From: Adiantum capillus-veneris
Taxonomy: Eukaryota > Streptophyta > Polypodiopsida > Polypodiales > Pteridaceae
Direction of reading: 5' to 3'
Assembly: GCA_014529385.2 (NCBI GenBank)
Contig: CM043963.1
Coordinates: forward strand, 75,337,912 to 75,401,911
DNA: 64,000 nucleotides
This document shows, in pieces, positions 1 through 12,020 of this stretch. The notes under the pieces were generated by a model. That model was not told the origin of the DNA and ran no database searches. It was given only the letters and a program-made list of their open reading frames with translations. The translations under genes and the position numbers were made by a program. Position 1 is the first letter of the stretch, and every line of letters begins with the position of its first letter.

Positions 1-1802
1 GCTTTGTGGATTTCGACAAAGCCTTTGATGCAGTGCCATGAGCCAGACTCATACACAGATTGCAAGACATGGGGTGCCCACAGAGCTGATCTGGGGGATC
101 TTAGCTTTATATAGGACAGTGGTAGGATAGGTACGCACTACTCAAGGCATGCCCGACATGGTTCACTCCATCATTGGGGTGAAGCAGGGTTGTTCCCTAT
201 CTCCGAATCTCTTTGGGGTATATGTAGATGAGTTTTTAGATTATGTACAGGCAGAGGGTGATAGAGGTGCTAAGCTTGTAGAGACATGGATTCCGTTGCT
301 ACTATATGCCGATGATATTGTGCTGATCTCAGATTCTCCAGAGGGGATGCATAGTCATTTGGATGCATTGCATGTATTTGCACGGGACAATGGATTGTCT
401 GTGAACCTTGGTAAGACCAAGGTAATGGTGTTTAACACCACGGCGCAGCGGGTAAGGAGGTCCGCCCCCGCTTTTACATATGGTCTAGAGACTGTGGAGT
501 ATGCAGATACATACACTTATCTTGGGGCAATTTTTAGTGGTCCAGTATTTTCCCTGAGGCGTGCAGCGGATACGCGATTGACCAGAGCCTATGCAGCATT
601 GGGGAGACTTGAGAGGATATGTTTGCAGGTCTAGTTCCAGGAACCTCGAACAAAGCTTTGGCTCTTTGATAGGAGTGGAGATATGAGGCTCTTTAGTTGA
701 TCATCATCACAGAGCATGGAGATGTATGGAGAAGCCCTTGGTGTCTATGATTTCTCGGATGATTAGGGCCAAGGCCTCAGCACCACATGATATTATTAGG
801 ACGGAGCTCGCTGCTCCTCCATTGGTAGTGGAGGCACTCACTCGATCAATTTCATTTATGCATAGCACTTGGGCTCTCCCTACGGACAAATATGCTCGAT
901 TAGCACTAGAGTCTTCGCGATAGCTGGCATTGCAAGGAGATAGATCATGTTGGTATGCAGAGATGGCATCTTGGTTTCAGTTACATGGCTTTAGTATGGA
1001 TTGGCTACCCCCATTTCAGTACTCTCTGGATGCACCCTCCATCTCCCTCAATAGGGCAGAGATTACCAGGCTCATCAAACAGGACTTGGTTCAGCTGGAT
1101 ACGAAGAGGACATGGATACAACCTACACATGAGCTAGGTACGAAGATGACTTTCTATAGAGAGCATCTTCTCCAACTCACGGAGGATGGTTTTGTGATTA
1201 GACCAGGATACATGGACAGTCATCTATCCCACGGGATACGATGTGGTATTGGTCACACATCCTCACATCAGCTACAGATTGAGACAGGCAGATTTAGAGG
1301 AGTACCCGCTGAGTCCAGGATTTGTCAGGTGTGTTAGATAGAGCCAGAGACAAAGCTACATTACATATGTCACTGCCAAACATACTATGAGATATGAGGC
1401 CGCTTACACTGTCTATTCAGAGAGGGTTTTGGGCCACTTTCTAGAGTCGTGAGATACCAGGATCAGAGATGCCTCGGATTATACTTACTAGAGATTCGCA
1501 AACACAGAGAGGACCTCTTGAAGAGGGGCACAATGAGAGAGATCCAGCAATAGCGGAAGATTACAGATTTCTTTCAGTCACACATAGAGGAGTCTGAGCA
1601 GCCCCAACAGCAGAACAACACCAGAGGTTCCAGAGGCATACTGCTTGATCGGGCGATACAGTTGGGGCGGTCCCGTCGCCCACGGATGAGGGGGCCCTCT
1701 CGACATCGACGCAGACTGCGACAGAGGATCCATACCATACTGGTGCGACATAGGAGCTGTCCTGACAGAGTGCCTACCTTGGAGGACATTGAATCTATAT
1801 AG
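1..1802 (+). pseudogene. T1 reverse transcriptase ORF, broken
   Basis: Decayed reverse transcriptase of a LINE. The first bases encode a palm motif (FVDFDKAFDAVP) that runs into a stop near position 41. The best open stretch is 149-634, with the family motifs VKQGCSLSPNLF and YADDIVLIS; the YADD aspartates are the catalytic metal ligands. After position 634 the frame is broken. Fragments at 726-923 (RMIRAKASAPHDIIRTELAA) and 930-1337 continue the C-terminal region, then CQVC followed by a stop. About 1340-1800 holds the rest of the Cys/His finger region and an Arg-rich tail (RPRMRGPSRHRRR). Many stops and frameshifts show it is not functional. The same order of parts occurs in T2. Confidence 0.72.
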
Positions 1803-2044
1803 CCTTTTGGATACTAATGTATATGTATATGATGCCTTGACTGTCAGAGAGCTCCGTTGTATCAGCTCACCCTTTGTATTCCCCTTGTATCAGCTTTCAC
1901 CCCACCCCTATTTTCTTTTCAGTTCTTTGTACTTTTTGTACCCAGACCTGGTATTAGATTCACCACATGTAACCTTTTGGTCTCATAGGTCATTTTGGCC
2001 TTTTGAAGACGTTAGTATTACATTTCATTTCACCTCTCCAAGCC
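1..2044 (+). mobile_element. LINE T1, CT-repeat family, truncated by window edge
   Basis: Degraded non-LTR retrotransposon entering from the left edge of the window. It parallels T2 (53.3-55.39 kb) along its whole length: reverse transcriptase, linker, Cys/His finger, basic C-terminus and the same AT-rich 3' UTR. The last shared bases are the stretch ending near 2044 (ACATTTCATTTCA followed by a CT-rich run). There is no poly(A) tail. The 3' end passes directly into CT-rich simple sequence, as in T2. The 5' end is outside the window. Seen directly: homology between the two copies. Inferred: that 2044 is the true element terminus. Confidence 0.75.
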
Positions 2045-2119
2045 TCTTGCCCTCTCGCCCTTCCTAGCCCTCTCTCGCCCCTCCTAGCTCTCTCTCGCCC
2101 CACCTAGCCCCTCCTAGAC
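2045..2119 (+). repeat. CT-rich degenerate simple repeat at T1 3' end
   Basis: Imperfect repeats of the kind CTCTCTCGCCCCTCCTAG directly follow the T1 3' end. They look like a decayed (CT)n tract and match the position of the clean (CT)n tract at the 3' end of T2. Confidence 0.6.
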
Positions 2120-3149
2120 TATGTGGACATCTGTAAAGACTTGAAAGCCCAGCGTTAACCATTAAAAAATTGTAGTGACTTGACGTACATTTTCAGGCCA
2201 GCATAGTCAGCAACATCCACTGCGCACTGGATGCAACTTTTGTTTCTCATGGTGCAGCGAGGCCTGCGACGACAACATCTTCTCGTCCGGCTTCTGGATC
2301 TTCTCAGTTTGTGGGGTCATCTTTCACCTCTTTCACACAGACACCCTAGTCAGTTTATGCTTCTCTTTTCGGTGGTTTCCCAGCTACCCACGCCCACTGT
2401 CTCTCACATTGCCTCCCCTCCACTTGCTCATGGGGCACAACTACCTTATCAGATATATCCTCAACCAGGCTTTGGCTCCTATCGTGTTCCATATGCGTGG
2501 CCTCCATCCCATACCCACCTCTCAACCACTCCCATTGTCTTTGGAGCATTAATTTTTCGTTGCTCTGCAGTGTACATATCACCACCTTTACTTGCAAAGC
2601 TGTAGCAGATAGCTATACCACCACTCTCCAGGACTCTTAGTGGTCCTGTGGCAAGGAACCTATAGCCGGCTACAGTGTCATAGGACATGGACAATAGTTA
2701 CAGCTGGCTTTGGACAGCAGTTACAGTTGACCTTGGATTCACATTTGGGTGACTCTCACCTGGGACATTGTGGCCAATTCACCGCCACAACAGCTCGGAG
2801 ATAAGCATAGCTGTGTTGTTAGAGATATTTGGGCTAGCTGTTGATTGTCCTTTATGTTTTGTATATATGCTCAGTTGGTTGGTATTGGGATATCTATAAA
2901 TCCTACGAGTCTAGAGTTCTTTCTCGCATTTACACACTTGCACTCTCCCTACACACTTGGAGCCCATTGTGCCTGTGAGTCCTGGGCCTGGAACTGAGTG
3001 TGCTACCAATCAAAGTCTATATCCGTTCTTTGAGTATTGTCAAGCTTCCATTGGGCTTGGAGTCTGTTGTTGTGTCATTTTGAGTATAGTCTTGCTACAT
3101 TTCATATTGCTCTAGAGTGTTTTTTCGGTGTTTGGAGTGAGATTTCTTG
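2120..3149. other. No gene seen; possible LTR-like stretch
   Basis: No coding region can be supported. About 2815-3095 has the look of a retrotransposon LTR: it begins near TGTTAGAGATATTTGGGC, has TATA-like sequences (TATATATG near 2864, CTATAAAT near 2892) and is pyrimidine-rich. I could not find a matching second copy, primer site or target duplication, so a solo LTR is only a guess. Confidence 0.2.
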
Positions 3150-3215
3150 CATATTGCACTAGGAGCACCCATAGTAGAGAGCACGTCATAGATTTCTTGC
3201 TACAAAATCTTTGCA
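3150..3215 (-). pseudogene. Possible eroded exon of the acetolactate synthase-like gene
   Basis: On the minus strand two short islands resemble the part of the enzyme that should follow the exon at 4710-4793: KDFVARN (family: YKIWFARN) and ALSTMGA-PSAI (family: ALATMGAGLPSA, part of the diphosphate-binding region). They are in the right order and on the right strand. However, a stop separates them, expected residues are missing between them, and there is no convincing splice boundary. Either a badly decayed exon or a chance match. Confidence 0.25.
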
Positions 3216-4709
3216 GCAAACAAGTTTTCCAAGTGTCTGCTAGCATGGCTCGATGAAAATAAAGAACAAAAGCCATTGAAATGCATGCTTCGAATTATGC
3301 CACCCTTATTGCAAACATTATTCCCCTTGCCTAATGGACCACTCCGGTCATTTCTTGCCAAACATAGAGGGACATAGTATTCTTAGAGTTACATGGTCTC
3401 CGATTACTAAATTTAACCTCAACAACCCACTCTATGGGAAGATTCTTGTAGATCAAAGCCAGATTTTTTGGGCATTGCCATCATTTAGGAAGACATGAGC
3501 AATGGTTTATGCCTTTCTATGGAGCCAAATGGCTTAGCCCTTTATCATGTGACAACAATCCCTATAGAGGCTAAGCGGGTCCCCATGCATTAGAGTGTAA
3601 CCATGCATTGATGCTTAGCAATTACCATATTACAACTGGAGAATCCATAGCAAGTGCCTTGCTACATTATGGATGCTTAGACAAATGAAGGGTACATGAA
3701 TTACTGATCTGAAGTCTTTAACTGATCAAATTAACAAGCATGAAAAATTAGAAGGATGTCTTATTTTGAGCAGCAGAATTTGCAAAAGTGTTTAGCTCTG
3801 CACGCCTGGTAGATATACATTTCAAAGGATTTCTTGAAATTTTCCCAGGAAATTTTGAATTTTAAGTATCAGATTGTATATGTGAAGGATAGTGCATTAT
3901 GTTTCAGAGGCTAGTAGCTAGCCGGCCAAAACAGCAATGCCAAGGCACAGCATTGCATTTCAGTTTTTTAATCCCTTGACATTCAATTTGGAATTCCATA
4001 CCTGGATGGTTTATACCTATACAAAGTTTCAAAGCGTCACACACAATAGAGATCGAATACACCACATTGTCAGTACTTGGTTGTTTATCACCTTTACGAA
4101 GGATGCCATCTCTAAATAAAAGATGATGCTGTGGAGTTGGATAGACTGAACTTATCATGCTTAGAGATGCACATACGGACCAAATTGCAGATCTGAAAAT
4201 CCATTTTTGAACCTCTACCACAAGGATTGGATAGTATGTTTGAAACTGCGGCACGTCAAGTGTTTGGGGGACATTTGGAGGATCAGCCGAGACCATCTGC
4301 TAAGCCTCTTTTGGACATTAGGTGAGAAAATAGAGAGCAGCTTATTGAGGCAAGGTTATCCAATCTGTGAGAAATGGGGCAGCCCAGATGAGCGTAATGC
4401 ACCAGCATGGTGGCCCGTACCTCCCACCTCCATCCCTGATTGATGTTTGTATGTTCTCTCATTCTACTATTCTTGGCATTTTGCACTTGCACTCATCAAT
4501 GAATTTTGTTTGTAAAAAACTGAATCGAGAGGCCATTTTTATGATAACAAGTAACGATGAAAAGGAGCCATTGTAATTGTACAAACTTGTCATACTCAAA
4601 CAGCATTGGAAGCCATGCTTCATCACATATTCAGAAACCAATGAGAAGATTGGAAACCTTTTTTGCACATGAAAACCATTTTCATTGAGGCCCCAAACAC
4701 GCACCTCAC
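3216..4709. other. No gene seen
   Basis: AT-rich sequence downstream of the last clear host exon in gene sense. It holds short open frames on both strands (for example 3904-4296 minus) with no recognisable domain and no matching splice context. If the host gene is intact, this would be intron. Confidence 0.4.
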
Positions 4710-4793
4710 ATCTGCAACAACACGTTGTGGTACCATGGGGAATGTTGTATCATCCACACCTTTTGTTAGATGGAGCTCCATGTCCCGTTTCGT
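4710..4793 (-). CDS. Acetolactate synthase-like enzyme, exon d
   Basis: Twenty-eight codons, phase 0 at both ends. The acceptor is TTTTGCAG just above 4793 and the donor is GTGAGG from 4709 down. The peptide ends FPMVPQRVVAD, a match to the signature between the central domain and the C-terminal diphosphate-binding domain of thiamine-diphosphate enzymes of the acetolactate synthase type (FPxxPQRxVADxR). It continues exactly where the exon at 45460-45552 stops: HWDYRYMLQ then TKRDMELHLTKG. Between the two lies a 40.7-kb intron filled with LINEs. The following C-terminal catalytic exons were not found and may lie left of the window. Family assignment is by eye from known sequences of the family. 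Confidence 0.72.
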
Positions 4794-6058
4794 CTGCAAA
4801 ATATAAGCAGAAAACGATTAATAACACTAATGAGCGACCCTTATCTAACAAGACCATTTATCAAGATTATGTGAGTCATTAGTGGCAATTCAAGGCTTCA
4901 TCTTCTTCCTATGTCAAAGATCTATTATGACTACTTTCAATGCAAGTTTGCACCAAACTTTTGACGGCCATCTTTATTTCTCTAAAATGTCCCAAATACC
5001 ATTTACCATACTCGTGTATGATTATTTGCATACGAGCAACAGACATGGGTCAATGCAAAGTCAGGATCCTCATAATTTTTTGAGAGCAAGGGATAAACAG
5101 TTGAAAAAACCATTGCAACAATAAAACGATGTTGTAGATAAGTATTGTTTATAACAAACAACCAATTATGAGGCAACGGTCGATCATGTGCGGACACACC
5201 AAAATGTAATGATAACCATAGAGTCTGATCAGAAAGACACATTGAATTGGTCAATCCATACCAGCAAGTGTAGGCATCATATTGATGATGCATTTAGCAA
5301 ATACCATTGATCCAAGCAAGCAAAGTAATCCCATTGTGCATTATAATAAAATCGAGAGCCAGAAATACTAGGCATAAGTGTCTCCCAAAGATTAGACGTA
5401 TATCAAACCAAAAGCAAACACCTAAGTCAACATTTGCGAGCAATGCAAGGAACTGCCATTGGGAGCAGGGAAGTTACTAAAATCACCAGTTATAAAGGCA
5501 TTAGTCAACCAAGGATAATGCTTCAAACTGAGCTGGATGATGAGAAAAGTGAGAGGCATATATATTAGAAACTTTATAGATCTTACCCTAAATTAGACAT
5601 CACACTACTAGATCATAACAAGTGAAAGGATCACGGTGGCTTTCTAAAAGAATAAGAAAGTGTTAAAGTCATTATGGTTGAGTTTAACTGGAATCGGTGT
5701 TCGGGAAAGGATTCCCTCATCTTGGCCTTGAGCCGGTTGAAAATCGAGACTAGCCGGTTGCAAACCATGGTAAAGGGAAGAAAAACAATGAAATATGTGA
5801 GAAAATAGTTAAAAAATCTTGCAAATTTATGCTAGTATTTTCGGTTCGCTTCTTTGTGATGAGAAAGAAATTTGACCGACGGTTGCTTAATAAGAGAGAC
5901 TTTCTCGAACATTGATTAGAATTAATTTATAGAATGCAAGAAAAGTTAAGCCATATGAGGCTGTGAAATGAAATGTGAAATAAAAAGAACCCATCAATGT
6001 GTGTGTGTATCTATAGAATTTTACTAGAATTATGCAATTTGAAGCTTCACTTTAACAT

Positions 6059-6260
6059 TCTAAAACAATAGATGCTTGGATGAAAAGGCGGACTCCTTCC
6101 TTTCCTTGGGGTGTCTCCCCTATCAGTCGTGTAGCTATGTCCCGGTATAGTTGTCATGGCTCGTCTCGAGCATGGCAGGAAATTGTAATTTTCAAGGTTG
6201 TGTTGATATAATCCATCCACAATTGGGAGTTTTGAAAAAAAAAAAATCTAAAACAATAGA
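6059..6260 (+). mobile_element. Short retroposon tail with target site duplication
   Basis: A 174-bp insert (6073-6246) ends in A12 (6235-6246) and is flanked by perfect 14-bp direct repeats TCTAAAACAATAGA at 6059-6072 and 6247-6260. Poly(A) plus a target duplication is the mark of LINE-machinery retroposition. The body has no coding capacity. It could be a 5'-truncated LINE 3' end or a SINE. It differs from the LINEs in this window, because it ends in a plain poly(A) tail and is not in a microsatellite. Confidence 0.72.
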
Positions 6261-6924
6261 ATGGAAGAAAAGTCATGACATGTCAGGATAAGGGTGAAAT
6301 AAAAAGATCCATGTTCTATTTTATAAGGTGAAATAAAAAGATCCATGTACTATTTTAAAGCTGAAATAACATTTAAGGTATGTCTCAATCATCACTGAAA
6401 ACTTTGAAAGTATGCCTAACCCAACACTTCTCTAAGGCTTCTTTTAGAAAGAAAAAATCTGATACATGTAGATGTACCACTCCGACCAGCATAAAAATGC
6501 TGATAATGCTCTGAAACACACTAGATGAGGTTGCATTCTATTTAAATATGCCCAAAACAAACACCGTTTCACAAGGTGACATAGACCCTGATTATCAAAA
6601 CTAAAGCAATTAAGAGGTATGTCCATGATGAGAGGTAAAAGATCAGGAGTCAATCTCAAGAATCCATCTATATAGAAATTTCGTTTCCTCTGTCACCAAG
6701 GGCTTCTCGAGAACATTATGTACAGTAAAAGAATTTGCATTATCAAGAAAAAGGAACCTTCTTTAACCACAACAACCCAAGTATTTCCCACACCAACAAG
6801 CTCTGAAATGGAACTAGACTGCCCATTAGAAGCAACAGAAGCAGCCCCATTACGAGCAGGAATTGTACATGACTTCATAGCATAAGAGTGTGTGGGTCAC
6901 TGCCAACCCTCATTACTTCCTCTC

Positions 6925-6945
6925 CACACACACACACACACACAC
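6925..6945. repeat. (CA)n at left edge of nest
   Basis: A perfect (CA)n run of 21 bases, directly followed by T8 and the 3' end of element A1 on the minus strand. In A1 sense this reads A8 followed by (TG)n. Confidence 0.9.
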
Positions 6946-7055
6946 TTTTTTTTGTAAATCTGCTTTGATTAATTTACAAGTGGCAAACCTCAAATCGAGG
7001 AAAACCCACGAAAACAAAGGGATACAAAACACGGAGCACTATGAGGCTCCGAAGG

Positions 7056-10000
7056 CTAGAAACAGTCAAAATAAATCCTGTAGGTATCAAGAGTGATGTC
7101 TCCAACATCATAGGCAAAATACAGTGCTTGACCAAGAGATAATTTGAAATAGGGAAAGGGGTCAACAAGAGTGCCCTGGAACATTAAGGAGTTCCTATGA
7201 TGCCAGATGGCCCACATAGTCCAAAATCTGACCCAGGTGAAGATCACCGCAAACTGAGATTGTGGTGACCGAAGCACCCCAAAAAGCCAAAATCAACTGT
7301 GAAAAGAGTCGGAAGGAAAATGCAGCCGAAGAGCAGTCGACACTTGCTGAATGAAGGCTCTGGAGTGACGACAACACCACAGTAAGTGTGGCACGGTCTC
7401 GTCAGCTTCAAGGCATCTGGGGCAGCGAGAAGGCGCAATATGCCGAGCATGCAACACACTGCCAACAGGTAGAGCTCCCACCAAACACCGCCACAAAAAA
7501 AAACGTTCCTTCAAAGATAGATGACTCTGCCAAATACGAGACAATGTGTGTTGCCACCACAAGGATGACTTGGAAAGCGACCACAGCTGATTACCCCGAT
7601 GCACAATCCATACATTAGACTGAAGGATGGCATAGACACTGGCAACTGAGATGCAGTCCAATCTAGTAGTAGCCAGATTCCAATCAGAGAAGTGAGAGTC
7701 TTCATCCAGAGGGAATAGGCGAATGAGCAGCAAGCATGTTTTGAATCTCCTGCCAGAGAGGAGAATAGTGAAGACCCAACCGAAAGCGGGAGACGGCATC
7801 AGCGAAAGAAAGAACATAACCCGAGTCATCAACCACTTGATGCACCTAACAGATTCCTTTTTGAGAAAGAAAATACGCTTGGCGAGGAGACCATTGAACC
7901 AAAGTTGAAGCAAAAACCCTGCTCCAATGCAGACTCTCCAAGCGAAGAGAGTTACCCCCAAAGGATTGTCGACCATCCGAAGCCAAATGCGAAGTGACAA
8001 CCTTCCAATCAACAATTAGAGAAGAAGTAAAGGGACATCCAGGAATGTGTCCTTCAAGCTTTCCAAAAACAACATCCCAATAAGTCAGTTTCCAACGACC
8101 AAAAGAAGGGGTGACAATGTGCGCACACAAATGTGTGACCATGAGAGCCCAGGGTTGCTGCTGCTCCACCAAAACTGGCAACAACATAGCTTTCCGAGCC
8201 AGAAGATGACGTTTCAAGTCCAAAATATTGAACCCTCCAAGCCGCTTGGGAGAACACAGCTTGTCCATAGATAGAAGCCGAAGGCCCCTCTTGGTAGACG
8301 TGGACATGAGAGACTGCAAGCACAACCGAGGCCAGGATAACAAAGGCAAGTAAAATTGCACATAAGCCACAAGGATGCATTGGACAATCCTGAGCCGCAC
8401 ATGAAGTGGCCACGTGGACAATTTCCAATAATTCAACTTAGAATGCAGACGTTGGAGCACCCAATCCATTTTCTTCATAGCCGATACATTCCAACCCAGT
8501 GGATAAACCCAAATGGCAAACCAGAACATGTGGAGGAACAATCTCCTGAGGCCACAATATCTTATGCCAGTCACACTCTTTCAGAGGCAATAGCTTGGAT
8601 TAGGAAAAGTTAACTTTGAGACCCGCTGCCAATCCAAACAATCGAAGAGTATGCATAATCTGTTGTAAATCATCATAGTTATTACAAGGCATGAACAAAG
8701 AGTCATCCGCATAAGATGAAGAGTATGCATAATCTGTTGTACATGATCATAGTTATTACAAGGCATGAACAAAGAGTCATCCGCATAAGCCTGACCAGCA
8801 AACTGTCAACCAGAAGGTAAAGTCAGGCCATGTAGCCTACCAGTGGAGGTCAAGGAATCCAAATACATAAACAAGGGATGAGTAGCGATCGCATAAAGCA
8901 AAGCACTCAGAGGGTAGCCGTGCCTTACCGACCATCCCAAAGGCCAAGAGTTTGTGAGAGAACCATCCAGCAAGCCTGCAGAAGTACTGTATGCATACAA
9001 GAAAAGCACAACACGGGATAGCCTAGGCCCAAAGCCCAAATGTCGCATGGTATCTGCAATGTAATCCCAAAGAACAGTATCAAATACCTTTTCAATGTCG
9101 ACCTACATGACTAAGACATCCTGTCGAGTATATTTTGCATATTCCATACCAATGATGACATTCGCGAGGTTATCAGTAATTTGACGTCGCGGAATGAAGC
9201 CGTATTGAGATTGATGCAAGCCTTCATGAAGAAAGCATTTAAGTCAGTTAGCAAGCATTTTCGCCATTAATTTATATACCACAGGCATAAGTGTAATAGG
9301 CAGCCAATGTGAAAATTCTTCACACAATGCATGTTTAGGGATCAGCTTGAGCAAACCTTCTTTCCAAAAGGAGGGCAATTCCTATTGTGCCCAAGCTATA
9401 TTCATCGTGAGCAATAGAGGCAACTTCAAATAATCCCAGAAAGACAAGAAGAATTCCACAGAGAGACCATCCCAACCAGGAGCTCTCCATCGACCCAAAT
9501 CAAGCAAGCTGGCATACAATTCCGACTCACTGAAAACAGCTTCCAAGTCTTGAGCCTACCGCATCGAAAGAATGGAAGTAACATGCGATAGAAACATGTG
9601 ATGCGCTTGGCGAGCTTCTCTCGTGGGAGAAGAAGGGGCCTCAAAAATCTTGTCATAATGAGAGTGTAGGGCTAGTGCTAGCTCTTGGAAAGTGGAGGTC
9701 CACTCCCCTGACGGTAATTTAACTCTCCGTATAGCTTGAGACTGCCTCTAAGTGATGCAAATGCTGAAAGATTTGTTTAGAAGCACATCCTTTATCTGCA
9801 AAAGCCTGTTGACGAGATCAAGTCTTCCATTTGGCCAATTTCCTCTCATCATTGTGCCTTAATATTGCGCGAGCAGAAAACAACTCAGTCATTTGAGCGT
9901 CAGTAAGAGAATAATGATTACCCAAGTGCATTAATCGGTTACAAGCATCCTTTGCCTCGTTAAACTGTTCCCTTAATTGTGACAAATAATCCCTGCCATA

Positions 10001-10900
10001 ATCCTGTATAACTGATTGAACATGCATAACAAAACGAAACCAGGCTATGTCCATGTCAACATACATCTGGGAGAGTGAAGGCGGGATGATATTCACAACG
10101 ATAGTGCGAAAAGGCTCATGCTTGAGATAAGCATTATTGACATGCAAAAGTCTCTTCTTGGGTAGGTAATTTATTGACATCAAAAGAGCCAACACGAAGT
10201 TTCAAGCATACGGGAAATGATCCGAGAGACACATAGCATAATCAATCCTCATCTTGCATACAAAGTCATCATAATGTTGGATGTGAAAAAGATACCAGCG
10301 ATCCAACCGAGCGCGATACATAGATTGAGCATTATGCTGAAAAATGAAGCCTGGATCAATCGCATGCAAAAAGGGCCACAAATCAAGCCCATTACAGGTC
10401 GACAAAAATTGGTCCCATGATTGCCGTTCCATATGAAGCATGTGAGAATGGCCAGTGGTATTATCCGCAAGGTTTGGTGCATTATTAAAATCCTCACAGA
10501 GAAAGGCATTGGAACGCCAACAATAAGAAGAGAAAGCACTCCACAACCGTGCCCTATTTGCAGAAGCTGTGTATGCATATAATCCTCCAAATTCGAAAGC
10601 TTCTCCATTAACAATACATTGGATGACCATCCATCTCCCAGCCGGGTCATTAAAAACCAAGGAAGGGAAGAGTTCATGTCGAACAAGCATAAGCACTCCA
10701 GAATGGCCAGCTGATCCTGCATAAGCTATCCAGTAGCCCGCAAAGTAGGAAGTCTGTCCTGCAAATTGGTGTTTGTTATGCTCTTGAAGAACCACAATGT
10801 CTGCTTTACATGTATGTACATAGTGCCAGGTAAGCCGCCACTTGTCGTGATTGCATAACCCACGCACATTATAGGAGATGCAATTCAAAGAACTATGCAT
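7056..10900 (-). pseudogene. A1 ORF2: endonuclease, reverse transcriptase, zf-RVT (broken)
   Basis: Starts at MHSSLNCISYNVRGLC. The APE-type endonuclease (10900 to about 10200) nicks target DNA. Visible motifs are QEHN, RARLDRWY and LSDHFP, but the GDFN motif reads EDFN, a change at a conserved glycine. The linker follows at 10195-9818. The reverse transcriptase lies in several frames between about 9650 and 7850. The zinc-binding C-terminal domain (WQSHLSLKERFFLWR, then CPRCLEADETVPHLLWCC) is at 8015-7293, ending DTYRIYFDCF at 7056. A 74-bp tandem duplication falls on the YADD region. There are numerous frameshifts and stops. Confidence 0.8.
8644..8790. repeat. 74-bp tandem duplication in A1 reverse transcriptase
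   Basis: The 74-bp unit starting GAAGAGTATGCATAATC occurs at 8644-8717 and again from 8718, with few differences. It covers the coding sequence just after the catalytic YADD. Because 74 is not a multiple of 3 it shifts the frame. Other copies (A3, 20825-20895) have a single unit. Confidence 0.85.
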
Positions 10901-10954
10901 TCTATATGGTATATACATGGACGAGGAAGCAGGAAAAGAAAGGGGGGAGAAAAC

Positions 10955-11367
10955 TCAAGTATCAGTGGCCATCGACACATCCTCCCCAGCTGAAGGTGCC
11001 TCAGGTGAGTCAAGACCTGGAGATCCATGTCAACCAGCAAGACTTTGTAGAACCCTTGCGCGCCAAAGTAAACCCCTCGGACTGCTTGCCGTTTGAGTAC
11101 GAAATCAACCCATTGGACTACATCCTGAGCCGTAGGCATTCTACCCGGGAAAAAAAGAATCACCGCGTTAAGTGCATATTGAGCAACAGGATCCGTAAGC
11201 TCCTGTATAGGGATGCGCACTTCCATAACAGCAGAGGATCCTTCCCAAGCTTGACGTGCATCCTCGAAGTCCTCATGCAAACATTCTTTGATAAGCCTCA
11301 AAGCATCCATCTCCGAAGTTTCCATGGCTTTCCGACGCTTATATATACACTGATCAGTCGAATCCAT
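10955..11367 (-). pseudogene. A1 ORF1, internally deleted
   Basis: Starts MDSTDQCIYKRRKAME, as in A3 and D. It keeps the N-terminal part with the conserved PVAQYALNAVILFFPG and RQAVRGVYFGAQGFY segments. After VLLVDMD, near 11021, it jumps to the ORF1 3' end, so the RRM-like region, the CCHC knuckle and most of the C-terminus are missing (about 0.7 kb compared with A3). ORF1 proteins normally coat the LINE RNA; this one would lack its nucleic-acid binding parts. Confidence 0.75.
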
Positions 11368-11373
11368 GTGAAG

Positions 11374-11385
<12 letters not shown>

Positions 11386-11419
<34 letters not shown>

Positions 11420-12019
11420 CTTTTTTTATATATATATGACTGCTATAGACACAGGCACACACACCGGCTAGATGTACAGAAACACACACCCCTCTCTTGC
11501 ACACAAGACGACGGAAGGACCGCGTGCAGGCGAAATCAAACTTCAACCCCCGACGCGCTATGAAGGGTCTGCATAGGGTAGATGTTGTGCAGAACAGAGT
11601 CGCGCGACAGACGAGGCCGAAGGATTCACCACACACCCAAATCCCCCATGAGCATACACACACGCACTCGAGTCTCGACATAGACACACACACCCAAGCT
11701 GGCTGTGATGCTGTAGGTCTCTCTCACACTCACACACTAGCTGTCACACCACGTGCACATACACACCCACACACGCGTACACACACACACCCGCGCATTG
11801 GCTGGCTGTAACAACAGTCTGCTCTGGTCGTAGAGGAGGAACCAGGCACGCAGCAGAGCGTAGGGTCTTCTGCAGGCAACAAGGAGCACGCGTAGAAGAG
11901 CTGAGGACTCAGCTGGAGATCGCGTAGGGGTGGGTAGAGAGCACCGAAAGGGCACGTGCAGTTCATCCTCCTGCTGTCACGCTCGCGCACCAGATCGCCT
12001 CGAACATTCTGAATTGAGA

Positions 12020-12020
<1 letters not shown>
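11386..12020 (-). promoter_or_regulatory. A1 5' untranslated region, CA/TG-rich
   Basis: About 640 bp between ORF1 and the next (CA)n tract, with many CA runs including (CA)n at 11386-11416. Its first part matches the 5' regions of A3 (24260 onward) and D (29118 onward): a CTCTTTTTTT stretch, then GACTGCTAT, GACAC and AGCTGG blocks. In a LINE this region carries the internal promoter; no promoter element is identified here. Open frames reading Cys-Val repeats across it are artefacts of the microsatellite. Confidence 0.6.

Larger units (their letters stand above)
6946..12020 (-). mobile_element. LINE A1, near full length
   Basis: The 3' end at 6946 is A8 in sense. Two hairpins precede it: TTGTAAAT/ATTTACAA (6952-6959 and 6972-6979), and a GTGG/CCAC stem enclosing CCTC/GAGG. 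Upstream in sense order are ORF2, a shortened ORF1 and a CA/TG-rich 5' region up to about 12020, where (CA)n and the 3' end of A2 begin. Subfamily A shares its 3' end with A2 (12063) and D (26986). All ORFs are broken. Confidence 0.8.

Noticed and set aside
2815-3095. Solo LTR
   Set aside because: TATA-like words and TG/CA-like ends are present, but no target duplication, second copy or primer site could be found, so it is only noted as a possibility.
3904-4296. 130-codon minus-strand open frame near the host exon
   Set aside because: No recognisable domain, no continuity with the acetolactate synthase-like exons, and AT-rich intron-like composition.
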